From: Saprospiraceae bacterium
GTDB taxonomy: Bacteria; Bacteroidota; Bacteroidia; Chitinophagales; Saprospiraceae
Assembly (NCBI GenBank): GCA_022448955.1
Contig: JAKVCU010000057.1
Location: 1-64,000, forward strand
Direction of reading: 5' to 3'
DNA: 64,000 bases
The position numbers were made by a program, and so were the translations under genes. The notes beneath the pieces are model-generated. The model was given only the letters and a program-made list of their open reading frames with translations. It searched no databases and had not been told where the DNA came from. The number at the start of each line of letters is the position of its first letter. The stretch's first letter is position 1. Shown piece after piece: positions 51,972 through 61,686 of this stretch.

Positions 51972-53096
51972 ATGAAAAAGCTAAGCATCATTTTATTCTT
52001 ATTTCTGCCTGTATGCTTGAGTGCACAAAATCAGTTAAGCGGTTATATCAGTCAACAATTGGGGATGGAAAAAAATCCACTGAGAAATCCATCTAGCTTA
52101 TTTAGCGAAAATGAACAAGTATTCGAATCAGAAGAGTTGACACCAATATTGTTCCAATCCAATACAAACTTGTATTTGAGGTGGCAAAGAAAATGGGAAA
52201 AAGTAGGTTTTGGCTTTAAGCCAAAATTGAGTTACCTATGGTATCCAAGCATGACTGAAACAAATTTGCTAAAGGTAAATTTACAACAACAACTATCATT
52301 CAAGTTAACAAGGAAATGGACGCTTTATCAAACTGCATTTTTGCAAAAACGAAAAAGAAATGGTGCCGATCTTGCAGAGGAAGTATTTACTTTACCACGT
52401 TCTTATAACCAAAAAGGACTAAGCGTAGGCCTACAATATGAATGGAACAAATATTGGTTAGTAGACTGGGAAAATACCATTCTCAATCGCCAGTTTTTCA
52501 CAGAAGAGGATACCGAAATATTTCATAACGGATGGAAAAGTAGTTTAGAACTAAAAGGCAAATGGAGAAAAGCAGATGTACTAAAGAAATTTTACGCACG
52601 ACTACAATATGAACAACGAAATTGGGAACGAATCAGTTTTTTTGAAGAGGAAGAAGAGGAAGCACTGAGTATTACGCTGATGGTTTATAGTAGATTTCGA
52701 ACAGGTGTTAGCCTTGCATTAAATGATCAATTGGAATGGAATCCTTACCTAGAAATATTAAATCGAAATTCTTCTGTCAATAGACAGGATTACATGAATT
52801 ATAAATTAGGTTTTGCATTAAGCTGGGATAAAGATGAGTTTTCTATTGATTGGAAACCTGCGGTATCAAGAAGGATATTTGCAAGTCTTTCACCAGATAG
52901 TTCTTCGACTATCAACTTAGCTTATTGGTATTGGAGCAATAGTTTGCAAGTGAATTATCAGTTAGCATCTAATTGGGAGGTCTACCTTTTATGGAGTCAG
53001 GTGAATAGAGATTCCAACTTCGATTTGGAAGATGCAAGGACATTGAGATCTTATCAACAATATTATATGGGAATAGGAATGAAGTTTAGATTTTAG
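51972..53096 (+). CDS. outer-membrane beta-barrel protein of the ATP-grasp operon
   Basis: A 374-residue product with a signal peptide (MKKLSIILFLFLPVCLSA). The rest is alternating amphipathic strands rich in Trp/Tyr (NLYLRWQRKWEKVGFGF, SLQVNYQLASNWEVYLLW), ending MKFRF with a terminal Phe typical of outer-membrane barrels. A size of 14-16 strands is suggested. No named family recognised. It is probably the outer-membrane component of the UUP1/ATP-grasp operon, 27 nt after the small membrane protein. Confidence 0.8.
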   Translation: MKKLSIILFLFLPVCLSAQNQLSGYISQQLGMEKNPLRNPSSLFSENEQVFESEELTPILFQSNTNLYLRWQRKWEKVGFGFKPKLSYLWYPSMTETNLLKVNLQQQLSFKLTRKWTLYQTAFLQKRKRNGADLAEEVFTLPRSYNQKGLSVGLQYEWNKYWLVDWENTILNRQFFTEEDTEIFHNGWKSSLELKGKWRKADVLKKFYARLQYEQRNWERISFFEEEEEEALSITLMVYSRFRTGVSLALNDQLEWNPYLEILNRNSSVNRQDYMNYKLGFALSWDKDEFSIDWKPAVSRRIFASLSPDSSSTINLAYWYWSNSLQVNYQLASNWEVYLLWSQVNRDSNFDLEDARTLRSYQQYYMGIGMKFRF

Positions 53097-53122
53097 GTTT
53101 ATGGAGTTATTGATCGTTATGA

Positions 53123-53156
53123 TGTCGGAGAAGTTTTCCGACACCGATTTTTTATT
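53123..53156 (+). terminator. terminator of the ATP-grasp operon
   Basis: TGTCGGA / TCCGACA stem with a 7-nt loop, then ACCGATTTTTTA. Confidence 0.75.
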
Positions 53157-53256
53157 ACGATCATAAAATCATTTGTTTTGCAGCTATTCATATAAATTGG
53201 ATTTGCCAGTTTATCATCTAAAGTCATTTTTGCAGTAGATCTCTTCTTGCTTTGCC

Positions 53257-53413
53257 TGCGGCGCGGTTCTTTTTACTCACTTACTCTTATCTATGGTGTT
53301 CGGGAGTGCGGCGCAGTTCAGTCGATAAAAAGAATCTAAAAATCTCGACAAATTTAATACAAGTTCACATAGTCGGTACCCACTTCCCCCTAATTTACCT
53401 TTCCTTTCCTGCT
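53257..53413. repeat. dispersed intergenic repeat, copy B
   Basis: Contains two GC-rich blocks (GCGGCGCGGTTC at 53258, GCGGCGCAGTTC at 53308) and the 105-bp stretch alignable with copy A. CTTTTTACTCA is shared with copy C in the opposite orientation. Confidence 0.6.
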
Positions 53414-53444
53414 ATTAAAGGGCTTATTCCTGTCGGGGGGTGCT

Positions 53445-54254
53445 TTACTCTCCATTTAGCTTTCGCAAAAATTCAAAATTACTCATTCGATTGCTGTGCA
53501 GGTGTTCCATGCCATCGACTTGTAAAGTTATTCCGCTAATATATGCCGATAATGGACTCGCCAAGAAACACACGGCATTGGAAATATCCTCAACACTACC
53601 CAACCTTCCCATAAGATTTTCATCTTTCACTCCTTCTAGTATCATCTTGATCGGTTCAGGATAGGTATCCAAGCCGGATGATCGGATCGTTCCGGGCGCG
53701 ATAGCATTCATTCGTACCTTAAACCTAGCCCACTCGCAAGCGAGTGTTTTGGTAAGGTTTTCAACAGCTGCACGGGCTGCACTACTATGCGCCATTCCTG
53801 GAAAACCACGCATAACATTAGCTGTTATATTTACGATAACACCACTTTTTTGTGCTTTAAAAAAGCTCAAGAGCATTTGCTTACTCATCAGGAATGTACC
53901 TGTCATATTATTATTAATCACTGCATTCCATCCATTTGGACTGATGTTTTCGGCCAAAGCCGGAAACTGGCCGCCTGCATTATTTACCAAAATATCTAAT
54001 CGACCATAAGTTGATTCAATCTGTTCCGCTAAACGAGCGATCTGTTCCACATCACGAATATCGCAGGGATAATAGGCACAGGGGCCAATTTTTGAAAGTT
54101 CTTCTGCTGCTTGACGCAAAAGATCTTCTTTGCGAGAAGTAATAAAAACTTGAGCACCTAATGCAAGCAATTGTTTAGCAATAGCATAGCCAATACCGCT
54201 TCTCCCTCCTGTGATCAACGCAATCTGGTCTTTGAATAAGTCTGAATGGTACAT
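53445..54254 (-). CDS. SDR-family oxidoreductase, enoyl-CoA reductase-like
   Basis: A 269-residue classical-size SDR. NAD(P)-binding TGGRSGIGYAIA (residues 15-26) and NNAGGQFPA are present. The active-site region reads HSSAARAAVENLTKTLACEW: the usual YxxxK is SxxxR, as in peroxisomal trans-2-enoyl-CoA reductase-like SDRs ([20 protein letters not shown]). RMNAIAPGTI and VCFLASPLSAYISG also match. A role in fatty acyl-CoA metabolism is likely but unproven. Monocistronic, ATG start at 54254. Confidence 0.85.
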   Translation of the reverse strand: MYHSDLFKDQIALITGGRSGIGYAIAKQLLALGAQVFITSRKEDLLRQAAEELSKIGPCAYYPCDIRDVEQIARLAEQIESTYGRLDILVNNAGGQFPALAENISPNGWNAVINNNMTGTFLMSKQMLLSFFKAQKSGVIVNITANVMRGFPGMAHSSAARAAVENLTKTLACEWARFKVRMNAIAPGTIRSSGLDTYPEPIKMILEGVKDENLMGRLGSVEDISNAVCFLASPLSAYISGITLQVDGMEHLHSNRMSNFEFLRKLNGE

Positions 54255-54285
54255 ATCCTTTGTGTGAATGTAAAAATGGCAAGAT

Positions 54286-54317
54286 AAAAAAGCCTATCCA
54301 CGATTGGTAGATAGGCT
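54286..54317 (-). terminator. terminator of the endonuclease gene
   Basis: AGCCTATC / GATAGGCT stem with an 11-nt loop. Read leftward it ends in a run of T (AAAAAA on the plus strand at 54286-54291). Confidence 0.85.
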
Positions 54318-54381
54318 CAAAGTTTTTATAATTTCAAGCAAGAGAGTTAGTTATATTCCCCTCTTATATTTTGAATCGTAT

Positions 54382-56454
54382 TTATTGCTTAATAAATTTG
54401 TTGTTGAATACTTTTCCTGTTTCATCTTTAGTGATCAATATGTACATGCCTTTAGCTAGCTGACTTACGTCTAAACTAGTTTGGGTGCCTAAGTAGCCAT
54501 CCATCACTCTAGTTCCATTAGCATTGATAATTTGGTATTCACCAAAGCTAATCGTATTCGTCTTGATGTTGATGAAATCAACGGTTGGATTTGGGTAAAG
54601 ACTCCATTCAACTTTCTGAACTTTCATCTCGTCTTCAGCCCAATCAGATTCAAAGCCATCATTGGCTTCTATATCTGTTTGAATAGCCATAATTCCTTCT
54701 GTTGACTGCAAAGCACTGTTAGCAGGAATACCGGTCACTACAACTGCATCAATATATACCTGATCAGCATTAGAACTTGCATCACATTGGATACGGAATT
54801 TAACATCATCCGTCAAGCTAATGCCATAATTAGAAAGGTCTATAGAAACAGAATAAAAGGCGTTGTTATTAAAGTCTGTGCCACTGGCAAAGGTCTCTAA
54901 AGTCGTCCAAGAAGAACCCCCATTACTAGAGTAGCGAATGAAGAAATCCTCATTGGTTTCCATACTATAAGCATAAAAATCAAAGTCTAAAGTCGCATTT
55001 TGATAAGAGGATAAATCCAATGCTGGCGAAGTCATAGACGAAGCAGTACTAGAGTTATCTCTTAAGCGGATAGAGTAACTGCCTTCAGCTGAGCGCGAGC
55101 CACTGTAACGCGCGCAGTCACCGCCGCCATCCGTCCAGTTGTCCCAGCCTGTTTCGAAGTAACTAGCCAGTACCTCTACTGGATCATTGTTACCACCTGA
55201 GCCACTGCCCATGTCTGTCCATTCAATATTATCGATAGTCACTTGACCAGAGGAAGTATTCTTTTGTACAAATCGAAGCGTAAAGTCCCCATTGATATTC
55301 ACATTGATATCACCTGATGAAGTCACTACATTTTGAGCGCCACCATTTACAGTAGCTACCAAAGTATTATTGACGTAAACATCCAGATTGACTGGTGTGC
55401 TGAATGCCTGCATATAATCAAACTTCAAAGTAGCAATACCACCAGATATAGTTCCTGATTCTACTTCTGCAACTGGAGATCTGTTTTTACCTAGAGTAGG
55501 TGCTGAACCTGTGATCGCAATATCACCTCTTGAACTAGCATACGTCCACGTAGATCCATCCTGACCAGTGAAAGTACCTGATTGATAAGAACCTCCTCCT
55601 GAAAAATTATCAAAGTTTTCAATCGTAGCTACACCTCCACTACCTGAACCTGATCCAGCTCCAGAACAGTCACCACCCCAGATATCACAAACCCAAGAAG
55701 GATTATCAATGAATGGATTGCGGTTACCTTGGTAAGTAAAGACTACTTCATTACGGTTCATTTCGAAAGCATCAACAGGGTCGCTATTGTGCCATTGTAA
55801 AAGTGTAGAAAGCACCGCATGAATAGGGTCTTGCGTGTTGCTTGGAGGCAAATAATCTACTAATTCTAAGTCTGGTTCGCCACTTCCACCTTCGTAACGT
55901 ACTGCCATGTAAAATAACATCCTTGCTACATCCCCTTTTACTTCGGGTCTTGGCTCCCAGATCCATTGCGTGTTACTGGTGTAACATCCTGTAGGACCAT
56001 CGCCATCGATGTATTCAAAATCGGCTTCATCAAACCATCTGTTATTTCTGGCAGAGTTTACAGAAACATCAGAAGGACGGAGGTGGTGCGCATCTGTTCC
56101 AGCTCCTAAAGAGGTACCAAAGTTACCTCTAGATTTTGCCCAGACATGCTCTCTAGTCCAGCCAGCTGCACTATTGTATTCTTGAGCAGCATTGACCGAC
56201 CAGCCAGTATAAAATAAAATAACATTGTTAGCATTATTGGGGTCTCGATCCGTTTCCTTCAAAATATCCCATACATCTGTACCAGAAGAAGTGTAAGGAT
56301 ATTCAATGTGATCATCAATAATGTTGTGAAGCGCGTTCTTTAATGGTGATCCAGCCAAACCATTGGCGGTATCATAATAACCATTAGGCGCTTGTGCAAT
56401 TAGGGGGATCGCCCCTATTACAAAAAGCAAACAAGTGGAAAGTCTTTTAAACAT
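54382..56454 (-). CDS. secreted endonuclease I family nuclease, T9SS type A
   Basis: A 690-residue product with a signal peptide (1-21). The endonuclease I domain (~25-260) has WTREHVWAKSRG (H103), GTDAHHLRPSD (H123/H124) and VNSARNN, the metal-binding/catalytic pattern of EndA/NucM-type nucleases that degrade extracellular DNA. Two jelly-roll/CBM-like segments follow (~275-420 and ~430-580), and the C-terminus (~610-690) is a T9SS type A sorting domain (LYPNPTVDFINIKTN, LAKGMYILITKDETG). Secreted, probably to the surface. Likely role: nutrient scavenging from DNA. Own terminator; long spacer upstream. Confidence 0.93.
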   Translation of the reverse strand: MFKRLSTCLLFVIGAIPLIAQAPNGYYDTANGLAGSPLKNALHNIIDDHIEYPYTSSGTDVWDILKETDRDPNNANNVILFYTGWSVNAAQEYNSAAGWTREHVWAKSRGNFGTSLGAGTDAHHLRPSDVSVNSARNNRWFDEADFEYIDGDGPTGCYTSNTQWIWEPRPEVKGDVARMLFYMAVRYEGGSGEPDLELVDYLPPSNTQDPIHAVLSTLLQWHNSDPVDAFEMNRNEVVFTYQGNRNPFIDNPSWVCDIWGGDCSGAGSGSGSGGVATIENFDNFSGGGSYQSGTFTGQDGSTWTYASSRGDIAITGSAPTLGKNRSPVAEVESGTISGGIATLKFDYMQAFSTPVNLDVYVNNTLVATVNGGAQNVVTSSGDINVNINGDFTLRFVQKNTSSGQVTIDNIEWTDMGSGSGGNNDPVEVLASYFETGWDNWTDGGGDCARYSGSRSAEGSYSIRLRDNSSTASSMTSPALDLSSYQNATLDFDFYAYSMETNEDFFIRYSSNGGSSWTTLETFASGTDFNNNAFYSVSIDLSNYGISLTDDVKFRIQCDASSNADQVYIDAVVVTGIPANSALQSTEGIMAIQTDIEANDGFESDWAEDEMKVQKVEWSLYPNPTVDFINIKTNTISFGEYQIINANGTRVMDGYLGTQTSLDVSQLAKGMYILITKDETGKVFNNKFIKQ

Positions 56455-56551
56455 ACTAAATCGTTTAATTGGAGAATAAGTAAGGCGAAACTAGGTACAC
56501 TGTAATTTGAGTTTATTGAAATTTTAAACCAGCTGATTTTTGCTCAGCTTA

Positions 56552-56621
56552 AGGCGCGGCGGAGTCTAATAACCATAGCTATTCAGGCGAGTACGCAACG
56601 CAGAACTGAGTAAAAAGACGT
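56552..56621. repeat. dispersed intergenic repeat, copy C (partial)
   Basis: Contains GGCGCGGCGG, ACCATAG and CTGAGTAAAAAGAC, shared in reverse orientation with copy B (53257-53290). The match is short and degenerate. Confidence 0.4.
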
Positions 56622-56849
56622 CTTCAAAATATCAAGTAATTTAGATTACAGTATACTAAGCGTGTTTTGTGAATATTTTAATGCAATATATTTAATATTT
56701 ACGATATTAAATAGCTGAAAATTAATTAGTTGTAGGAAGTGTGACTCGTCGTAGTCTATATTATTTTGAAGCAGAGCGCCTAAATTAGTGAAGTATTCCG
56801 TAGGGAAAGCTCAAAGAATGGTTTGTCGGTAATCAATTGTTGTGAATAG

Positions 56850-56881
56850 AGTGGTGCATAAAATAAATGATATGCACCACT
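56850..56881 (-). terminator. hairpin after the M64 peptidase gene
   Basis: AGTGGTGCATA / TATGCACCACT perfect 11-bp stem with a 10-nt loop, 13 nt beyond the stop. No T-run. Confidence 0.55.
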
Positions 56882-56893
56882 ACTCACCTTAAA

Positions 56894-59800
56894 TTATTGT
56901 TTCACTAACTTTGAACTCAATATATTTTGATTTTCTTTGTCGACAATACGTAGGATGTAAGTACCACTTGCCAAATTACTCAATCGTAGTATACAACGGT
57001 CTGAATGGAATGTTGTATTAGCAATAAGTTGTCCACTTAAGTTTAAAATTTGAATATTTCCGGATGGTGGCAAGTTTTCAACAGTCACGATATGTTCCGT
57101 TGGATTAGGGAAAAATGAAATCTCCGAATTTGGAAGGATGGTTTGATTTTGAACAGCTGCTTCCCAAAAAATAGGTACTTTAGGACTTTCTAAATCGGCT
57201 ACACTCATCCATTTTTTTCTCAAAAACTCGGATACCCCAAGCATTTCTTCATCACTCAATGCGTAATCCCACAATAATAACTCGCCTAATTTACCTTCCC
57301 AACGTGTATCTGTACCACGAATATTGGCAGTGGATACAGCTGTCATTCTAGTTCCTAATACACAAAATGCTAAAGGGTTAGCGGTAGATAAGGGATCCAC
57401 TATTTGACCATTAAGGAAGGTGGTTCCTTCAAGTGTCGTATTAGGTGTATTATTACTAAATAATTGACTCTCGTCTTCATGGCGAGGAATATTTGCCGAA
57501 AGGCCAAAGAAAGGAGCCGTCTCAGGAAAAGAAATGGGGTTTTCTTCATAAGCCATCATAATGGTTTGATAATTATTTTCTGCTTGTTCTAGGCTTTGTA
57601 GCCAAATGGTGGCAAAATCAGCAATTCCTAATCCATTCTGATGATTAGAACGATAGGCAAACCAAGAGCCATCAGACCATCGATTGCCATTGGTGAAGTC
57701 CCAATCATAGGTAGAGGCTGTAGGAGGGGCTGGATCATCAATCATGCCATCTCCATTCAAATCGGATGCATCCATCCTAATAATTAGACCTGGAAGATCA
57801 TTCGGATTGATAGGCGAGGGCAAAGGGGCTGTATTTTTTGCGGCAGCAAAATAAATACCTGTACCTTGAGTAGGTGTAAAACTATTGCCAGTGGCCAATA
57901 AGTTGCTACAATCTTCCGTCTTATACCAACGGTATTCCATATCTGGTTTTGGATCAATAATGACTAGTTCGTTGTCCATATTTGTTTCTACTATGGGCGC
58001 ATGATCTAAAATAACCGCAAAACCTTTCCTGTTGCTACTCATACTATTGGAGTTATTATCAACCGCTGCAATGTAATAATTGCCAGTGGATGGAGGTGTG
58101 AAGTTGTTGCCTATTGCTAGTATATCTGTGCCCTCTTCGTCCGAAAGCCAATAATAAGTGTAGTTGGAATTAGGTGCTTGTATTTTTACACGGCAATCTC
58201 CATCTTGAGTGACCTTCAATCCTGTTGCAATGAAGGGATCGCTATACGAAAGATATACTGTATCATGCTGAGCTGTTTGGTTTGCATCTTTTACCGTATA
58301 GACATATGCTCCGGCAGCTAGTTCAAACCTTCTCGATAAGTCTTTCGCCTGCTCATTTATAGTAAACTTATCGTTGGACTGCGTACCAATAAACTCAAGT
58401 TGCTGCAATTGAGTAGCAATATCTCCATTATTTGCTTGTACAAATAGTCGATAGTATTGGTAAGCAGTTGTATTTTCAAATAGAAAGCCCCTTTTTTGGA
58501 AACGTTGGGGAAAATCTTCATTTGTTCTCTGGTCTAGATCAATCCAATTATTACCATCATTGGAGCCTTGGAATACCCAATCTTTAGGATCCCGGGCAGG
58601 TACATCATCAGCACTTGTGATGGTATAATAATTTATTACAGCACCTTCTGGGAGCACATATCCAATCCATGCAGCTGTTGAAACGGCATGCAGCCATTTT
58701 TCATCCAAGTCATCATCAAAAGCATATTGTGGTAAGTGACCCCAAGTGGTTCCACTAGCAATAATGTTATTGGTATTGGCATCGGTGACGTCATTATTCA
58801 ATTTGTCTTCCCAAGTAATGGAATAAGGGGGTATACCTCCAGTGATATCCAAATAGATGGAACCCGTATTTTTACCTACTTCGGAAGGAAAGCTCAGATG
58901 CTCAACGATTAGTGGATTTTCAAAAGTGCTCAACTCCACACTTTCAGAGCGAGTACATCCATCAGCAGTCGTTACGCTTACACTATAAATGCCATCAGAA
59001 AGAAATGAAATTGCTGAACTATTCTGGCCAGTTGACCACACAAAAGAAAGTTGACTTTGGTCGTAATTTTCCGTAGCTACTGATAAATTCCAACTATCTC
59101 CCGTCCATTCTGAACACAATTGCAAATCCAAGAAAGGATTTTCTTCAATAAGGATACTTTTTTCAATACTACATCCACTCGCATCTACAATAGTGAAGAA
59201 GTGTTCGCCTTTCGGCAAATTCATCACAGGCTGCTCAACGATCTGATCTTTGTAGATAATATTATACGGCGCTATACCACCTTGAATATCAAAAGTAACT
59301 AGGCCATTATCAGCTCCGCTGCAATCTAGTACGTTACTCATTAATTCGGCGGTAAGGTCATAGGTTCCAATATCACTCTGTTCAATTGTCCACTTAAATT
59401 CACGGTAAGGCTTAGGATATATTTCATCAAATTTGGGATCGTATTTTACCAAAGTATTAGTATCTGTTACAGCAAATATCAGTTCGTAGCGATCACAGGC
59501 ACCAAAGGTGATATCAACCTCTTCTACTCCTTCTGCAATTAATCTTCCATTTAAGAACCACTCATACTTTTGTGTATTAGGCACTGGTTTGAGTACATCT
59601 GATGAAAAAGTGATTGTTTCATTCCCCGAAACTGTAAGATTTGGTTGAGCAGGTATTGGGTTTTCAATAACGTTTACGTACTGATATAAAAAGCAAATGA
59701 CTCTTTGTCGACAAGGTCCACATAATTCCAGGCCATAACCTTCACCAAAGCCTCCAGCTCCCATGTAACAGCCTCTTGCAGTAGGTCGGTGACAACCAAA

Positions 59801-60928
59801 AAAGTTGGTCAGTGCACCTTCAAATGCACCGTATTTATCCAAGTATTCTTCGGTATAAGGCGTAGGTATTGGTGTGCTAGGCTCTATCCACCTTCTCCAA
59901 GGAATTTCATCTAGGGTGAGAAATCCTGTAGTATTGGGGGTCTCCCAGCATTGGCCATTCGACCATTCGCCACTAGCAGAATACTCATCCAATAAACCAG
60001 GCATGGTATGTCCAAATTCATGCAAGAAGGTTTCCCAACCCATACCATACATTTTTCCATCACCTACGCGCTGCTCGCGGATCAATCCTGCACCGCCCCC
60101 ACCACCAGATTTTGTGGTAGAGAACCAAGTGGCCCATCCTGTTTCATCATTGGCCCATGGAAGGAATATTTCGTTGCGCATATTTTGAATAATCGGAAAG
60201 CTCCACCACTCTTGATCAGAAGGTGCATCTGGCCAAAAAACAGAATAGAGATTAAAGAAATCTTTATACTGAGCATAAGGAATTTGTGCTTGATCATGAC
60301 CTAGTGTGAAGGCCAATAGCAGATCATTTTCAAAGGCTTCTGAAAATTCTTCCGCACTGGAAAATTCATAATCGGGATTAACATCTCCTCTATTTTGAAT
60401 CACCCAATTGATTCGATTATCCTTTGGACCAGAATAACAGATGGTATCAAAAACTTGAACTGCGATCACATCAGAAAGTGTCATACAACTTCCATCATCT
60501 ACTGTAGCGGAAGGATCGTAATTTAGTGCATTGGGATCTAGGCAACCTAGAATAGTAGGTGTACAATCCGATTCATTAATTCCAAAATAGAAAATACCCG
60601 AAGAACCATCAGCTAAGCTATACTGAAGGGTCTCGGAAAGAAAACTAATATTTACTTCACCACCGTTCCATCCATCGCCATAGGAGTCTGCCGCTTCCAA
60701 TGTATAGCAACCATCAGATAGGCAAATGACCGTTTCATAGCTGTTGTCACTTATTCCATTTTCAAAAACAGCGAGCTGCTCTCCAGCTTCATTGATAAGT
60801 ATCCAACTGAGCTCTTCCCCCCAATCGGACGTCTGTGTGGTGATGGTAACTTCCACTTGATCACAATTCTGAGCTACTAAAAAATAGGGTAGCAGCAATA
60901 GACCTAGACAAAAGCAAGCATTTTTCAT
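56894..60928 (-). CDS. secreted M64-type metallopeptidase, T9SS type A
   Basis: A 1344-residue product with a signal peptide (1-19). An N-terminal domain with YGDGWNGG and a GCLDPNALNYDP/TVDDGSC segment (~20-150) is followed by an M64 (IgA-peptidase-like) domain (~150-420) with zinc motif H303-E304-FG-H307 (HEFGHTMPGLLDEY). Further domains: Ig/SprB-like (~545-690), F5/8-type C (~700-860), a LamG-like region (~1040-1250) and a type A sorting domain at the end (FFPNPTEHIVTVENLP). It probably cleaves extracellular glycoproteins. Exported by the T9SS; monocistronic. Confidence 0.9.
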   Translation of the reverse strand: MKNACFCLGLLLLPYFLVAQNCDQVEVTITTQTSDWGEELSWILINEAGEQLAVFENGISDNSYETVICLSDGCYTLEAADSYGDGWNGGEVNISFLSETLQYSLADGSSGIFYFGINESDCTPTILGCLDPNALNYDPSATVDDGSCMTLSDVIAVQVFDTICYSGPKDNRINWVIQNRGDVNPDYEFSSAEEFSEAFENDLLLAFTLGHDQAQIPYAQYKDFFNLYSVFWPDAPSDQEWWSFPIIQNMRNEIFLPWANDETGWATWFSTTKSGGGGGAGLIREQRVGDGKMYGMGWETFLHEFGHTMPGLLDEYSASGEWSNGQCWETPNTTGFLTLDEIPWRRWIEPSTPIPTPYTEEYLDKYGAFEGALTNFFGCHRPTARGCYMGAGGFGEGYGLELCGPCRQRVICFLYQYVNVIENPIPAQPNLTVSGNETITFSSDVLKPVPNTQKYEWFLNGRLIAEGVEEVDITFGACDRYELIFAVTDTNTLVKYDPKFDEIYPKPYREFKWTIEQSDIGTYDLTAELMSNVLDCSGADNGLVTFDIQGGIAPYNIIYKDQIVEQPVMNLPKGEHFFTIVDASGCSIEKSILIEENPFLDLQLCSEWTGDSWNLSVATENYDQSQLSFVWSTGQNSSAISFLSDGIYSVSVTTADGCTRSESVELSTFENPLIVEHLSFPSEVGKNTGSIYLDITGGIPPYSITWEDKLNNDVTDANTNNIIASGTTWGHLPQYAFDDDLDEKWLHAVSTAAWIGYVLPEGAVINYYTITSADDVPARDPKDWVFQGSNDGNNWIDLDQRTNEDFPQRFQKRGFLFENTTAYQYYRLFVQANNGDIATQLQQLEFIGTQSNDKFTINEQAKDLSRRFELAAGAYVYTVKDANQTAQHDTVYLSYSDPFIATGLKVTQDGDCRVKIQAPNSNYTYYWLSDEEGTDILAIGNNFTPPSTGNYYIAAVDNNSNSMSSNRKGFAVILDHAPIVETNMDNELVIIDPKPDMEYRWYKTEDCSNLLATGNSFTPTQGTGIYFAAAKNTAPLPSPINPNDLPGLIIRMDASDLNGDGMIDDPAPPTASTYDWDFTNGNRWSDGSWFAYRSNHQNGLGIADFATIWLQSLEQAENNYQTIMMAYEENPISFPETAPFFGLSANIPRHEDESQLFSNNTPNTTLEGTTFLNGQIVDPLSTANPLAFCVLGTRMTAVSTANIRGTDTRWEGKLGELLLWDYALSDEEMLGVSEFLRKKWMSVADLESPKVPIFWEAAVQNQTILPNSEISFFPNPTEHIVTVENLPPSGNIQILNLSGQLIANTTFHSDRCILRLSNLASGTYILRIVDKENQNILSSKLVKQ

Positions 60929-60947
60929 GATATAAGTTTGGTTTTTA

Positions 60948-60955
60948 CAAATCTA
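60948..60955 (-). promoter_or_regulatory. possible -7 element for the M64 gene
   Basis: Read leftward, TAGATTTG matches TANNTTTG about 20 nt before the ATG. The -33 element is unclear. Confidence 0.35.
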
Positions 60956-61149
60956 TCAATTATACCTAAAAAAATTTCGCTCAACCAACCCGAGCTTTGT
61001 ATGGCAGCCTGCTTATTTCTAATAAATATCTTCACTTTTAAGCTGAATTTTATGGAGAAGTAGATGAAAAGTAGGGTGAAAAAGGAGAAGATTGTTATAT
61101 TTTAGCAGTATACAAGCATTCATTCATACCGTTAAAGTAGAGGGTAATT

Positions 61150-61653
61150 ATGACGGACGATTTATGTAGAGAAGAAAACTTTAAGGCTGTATTCATGGAA
61201 CAGTCGGAGGGGCTTCGCAACTTTATGTTCTACAAAACGAAAAGTTACCAACAGGCAGAAGATATTGTCCAGGAAGCTTTCAGTAGGATGTGGGAAAACT
61301 GTGCTAAGGTGGTGGCTAATAAAGCGAAGTCTTACCTATTTACAATCGCCAATAATTTGTTCCTCAATCAAGTCAAACACCAAAAGGTTGTGCTCAAATT
61401 TGAACAAAGAGGACATACGCAGCGTACAGATGAAGACCCTGCTTTTTTATTATTAGAGCAAGAGTTTAAAGAGCGATTGGAAAAAGCGATAAGTGATTTG
61501 CCGGAAGGCCAGAGAGTTGTATTTTTAATGAATCGTATAGACCAAATGAAGTATAGAGAAATTGCAGATACACTTCAAATTAGTGTGAAAGCAGTTGAAA
61601 AACGGATGCATAAGGCTTTATCAGCTTTACGCAAAATTTCAAAAAAAGTGTAA
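61150..61653 (+). CDS. FecI-like ECF sigma factor
   Basis: A 167-residue ECF sigma with region 2 (QQAEDIVQEAFSRMWENC, KAKSYLFTIANNLFLNQVKH) and region 4 (ISDLPEGQRVVFLMNRIDQM, YREIADTLQISVKAVEKRMH). It is followed at 33 nt by a FecR anti-sigma gene and then a TonB-dependent receptor, the standard cell-surface signalling arrangement of Bacteroidota: the receptor senses ligand, FecR relays it, and sigma activates the operon. ATG 61150 gives a normal N-terminus. Confidence 0.93.
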   Translation: MTDDLCREENFKAVFMEQSEGLRNFMFYKTKSYQQAEDIVQEAFSRMWENCAKVVANKAKSYLFTIANNLFLNQVKHQKVVLKFEQRGHTQRTDEDPAFLLLEQEFKERLEKAISDLPEGQRVVFLMNRIDQMKYREIADTLQISVKAVEKRMHKALSALRKISKKV

Positions 61654-61686
61654 GCCAGCCTGCACTGCTTGCAGAGATGAATTTTT

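Larger units (their letters stand above)
53097..53444. other. spacer with terminator and repeat
   Basis: It holds the operon terminator at 53123-53156 and the dispersed repeat (53257-53413). Short forward frames here and over the SDR gene are shadows. Confidence 0.5.
56455..56893. other. spacer with repeat and hairpin
   Basis: No gene. It holds repeat copy C (56552-56621) and, next to the M64 gene, an 11-bp hairpin (56850-56881) acting as a likely 3' end signal. Confidence 0.5.

Noticed and set aside
53252-53664. Two forward frames over repeat B and the SDR gene
   Set aside because: They run antisense into a well-supported SDR gene and through a non-coding repeat.
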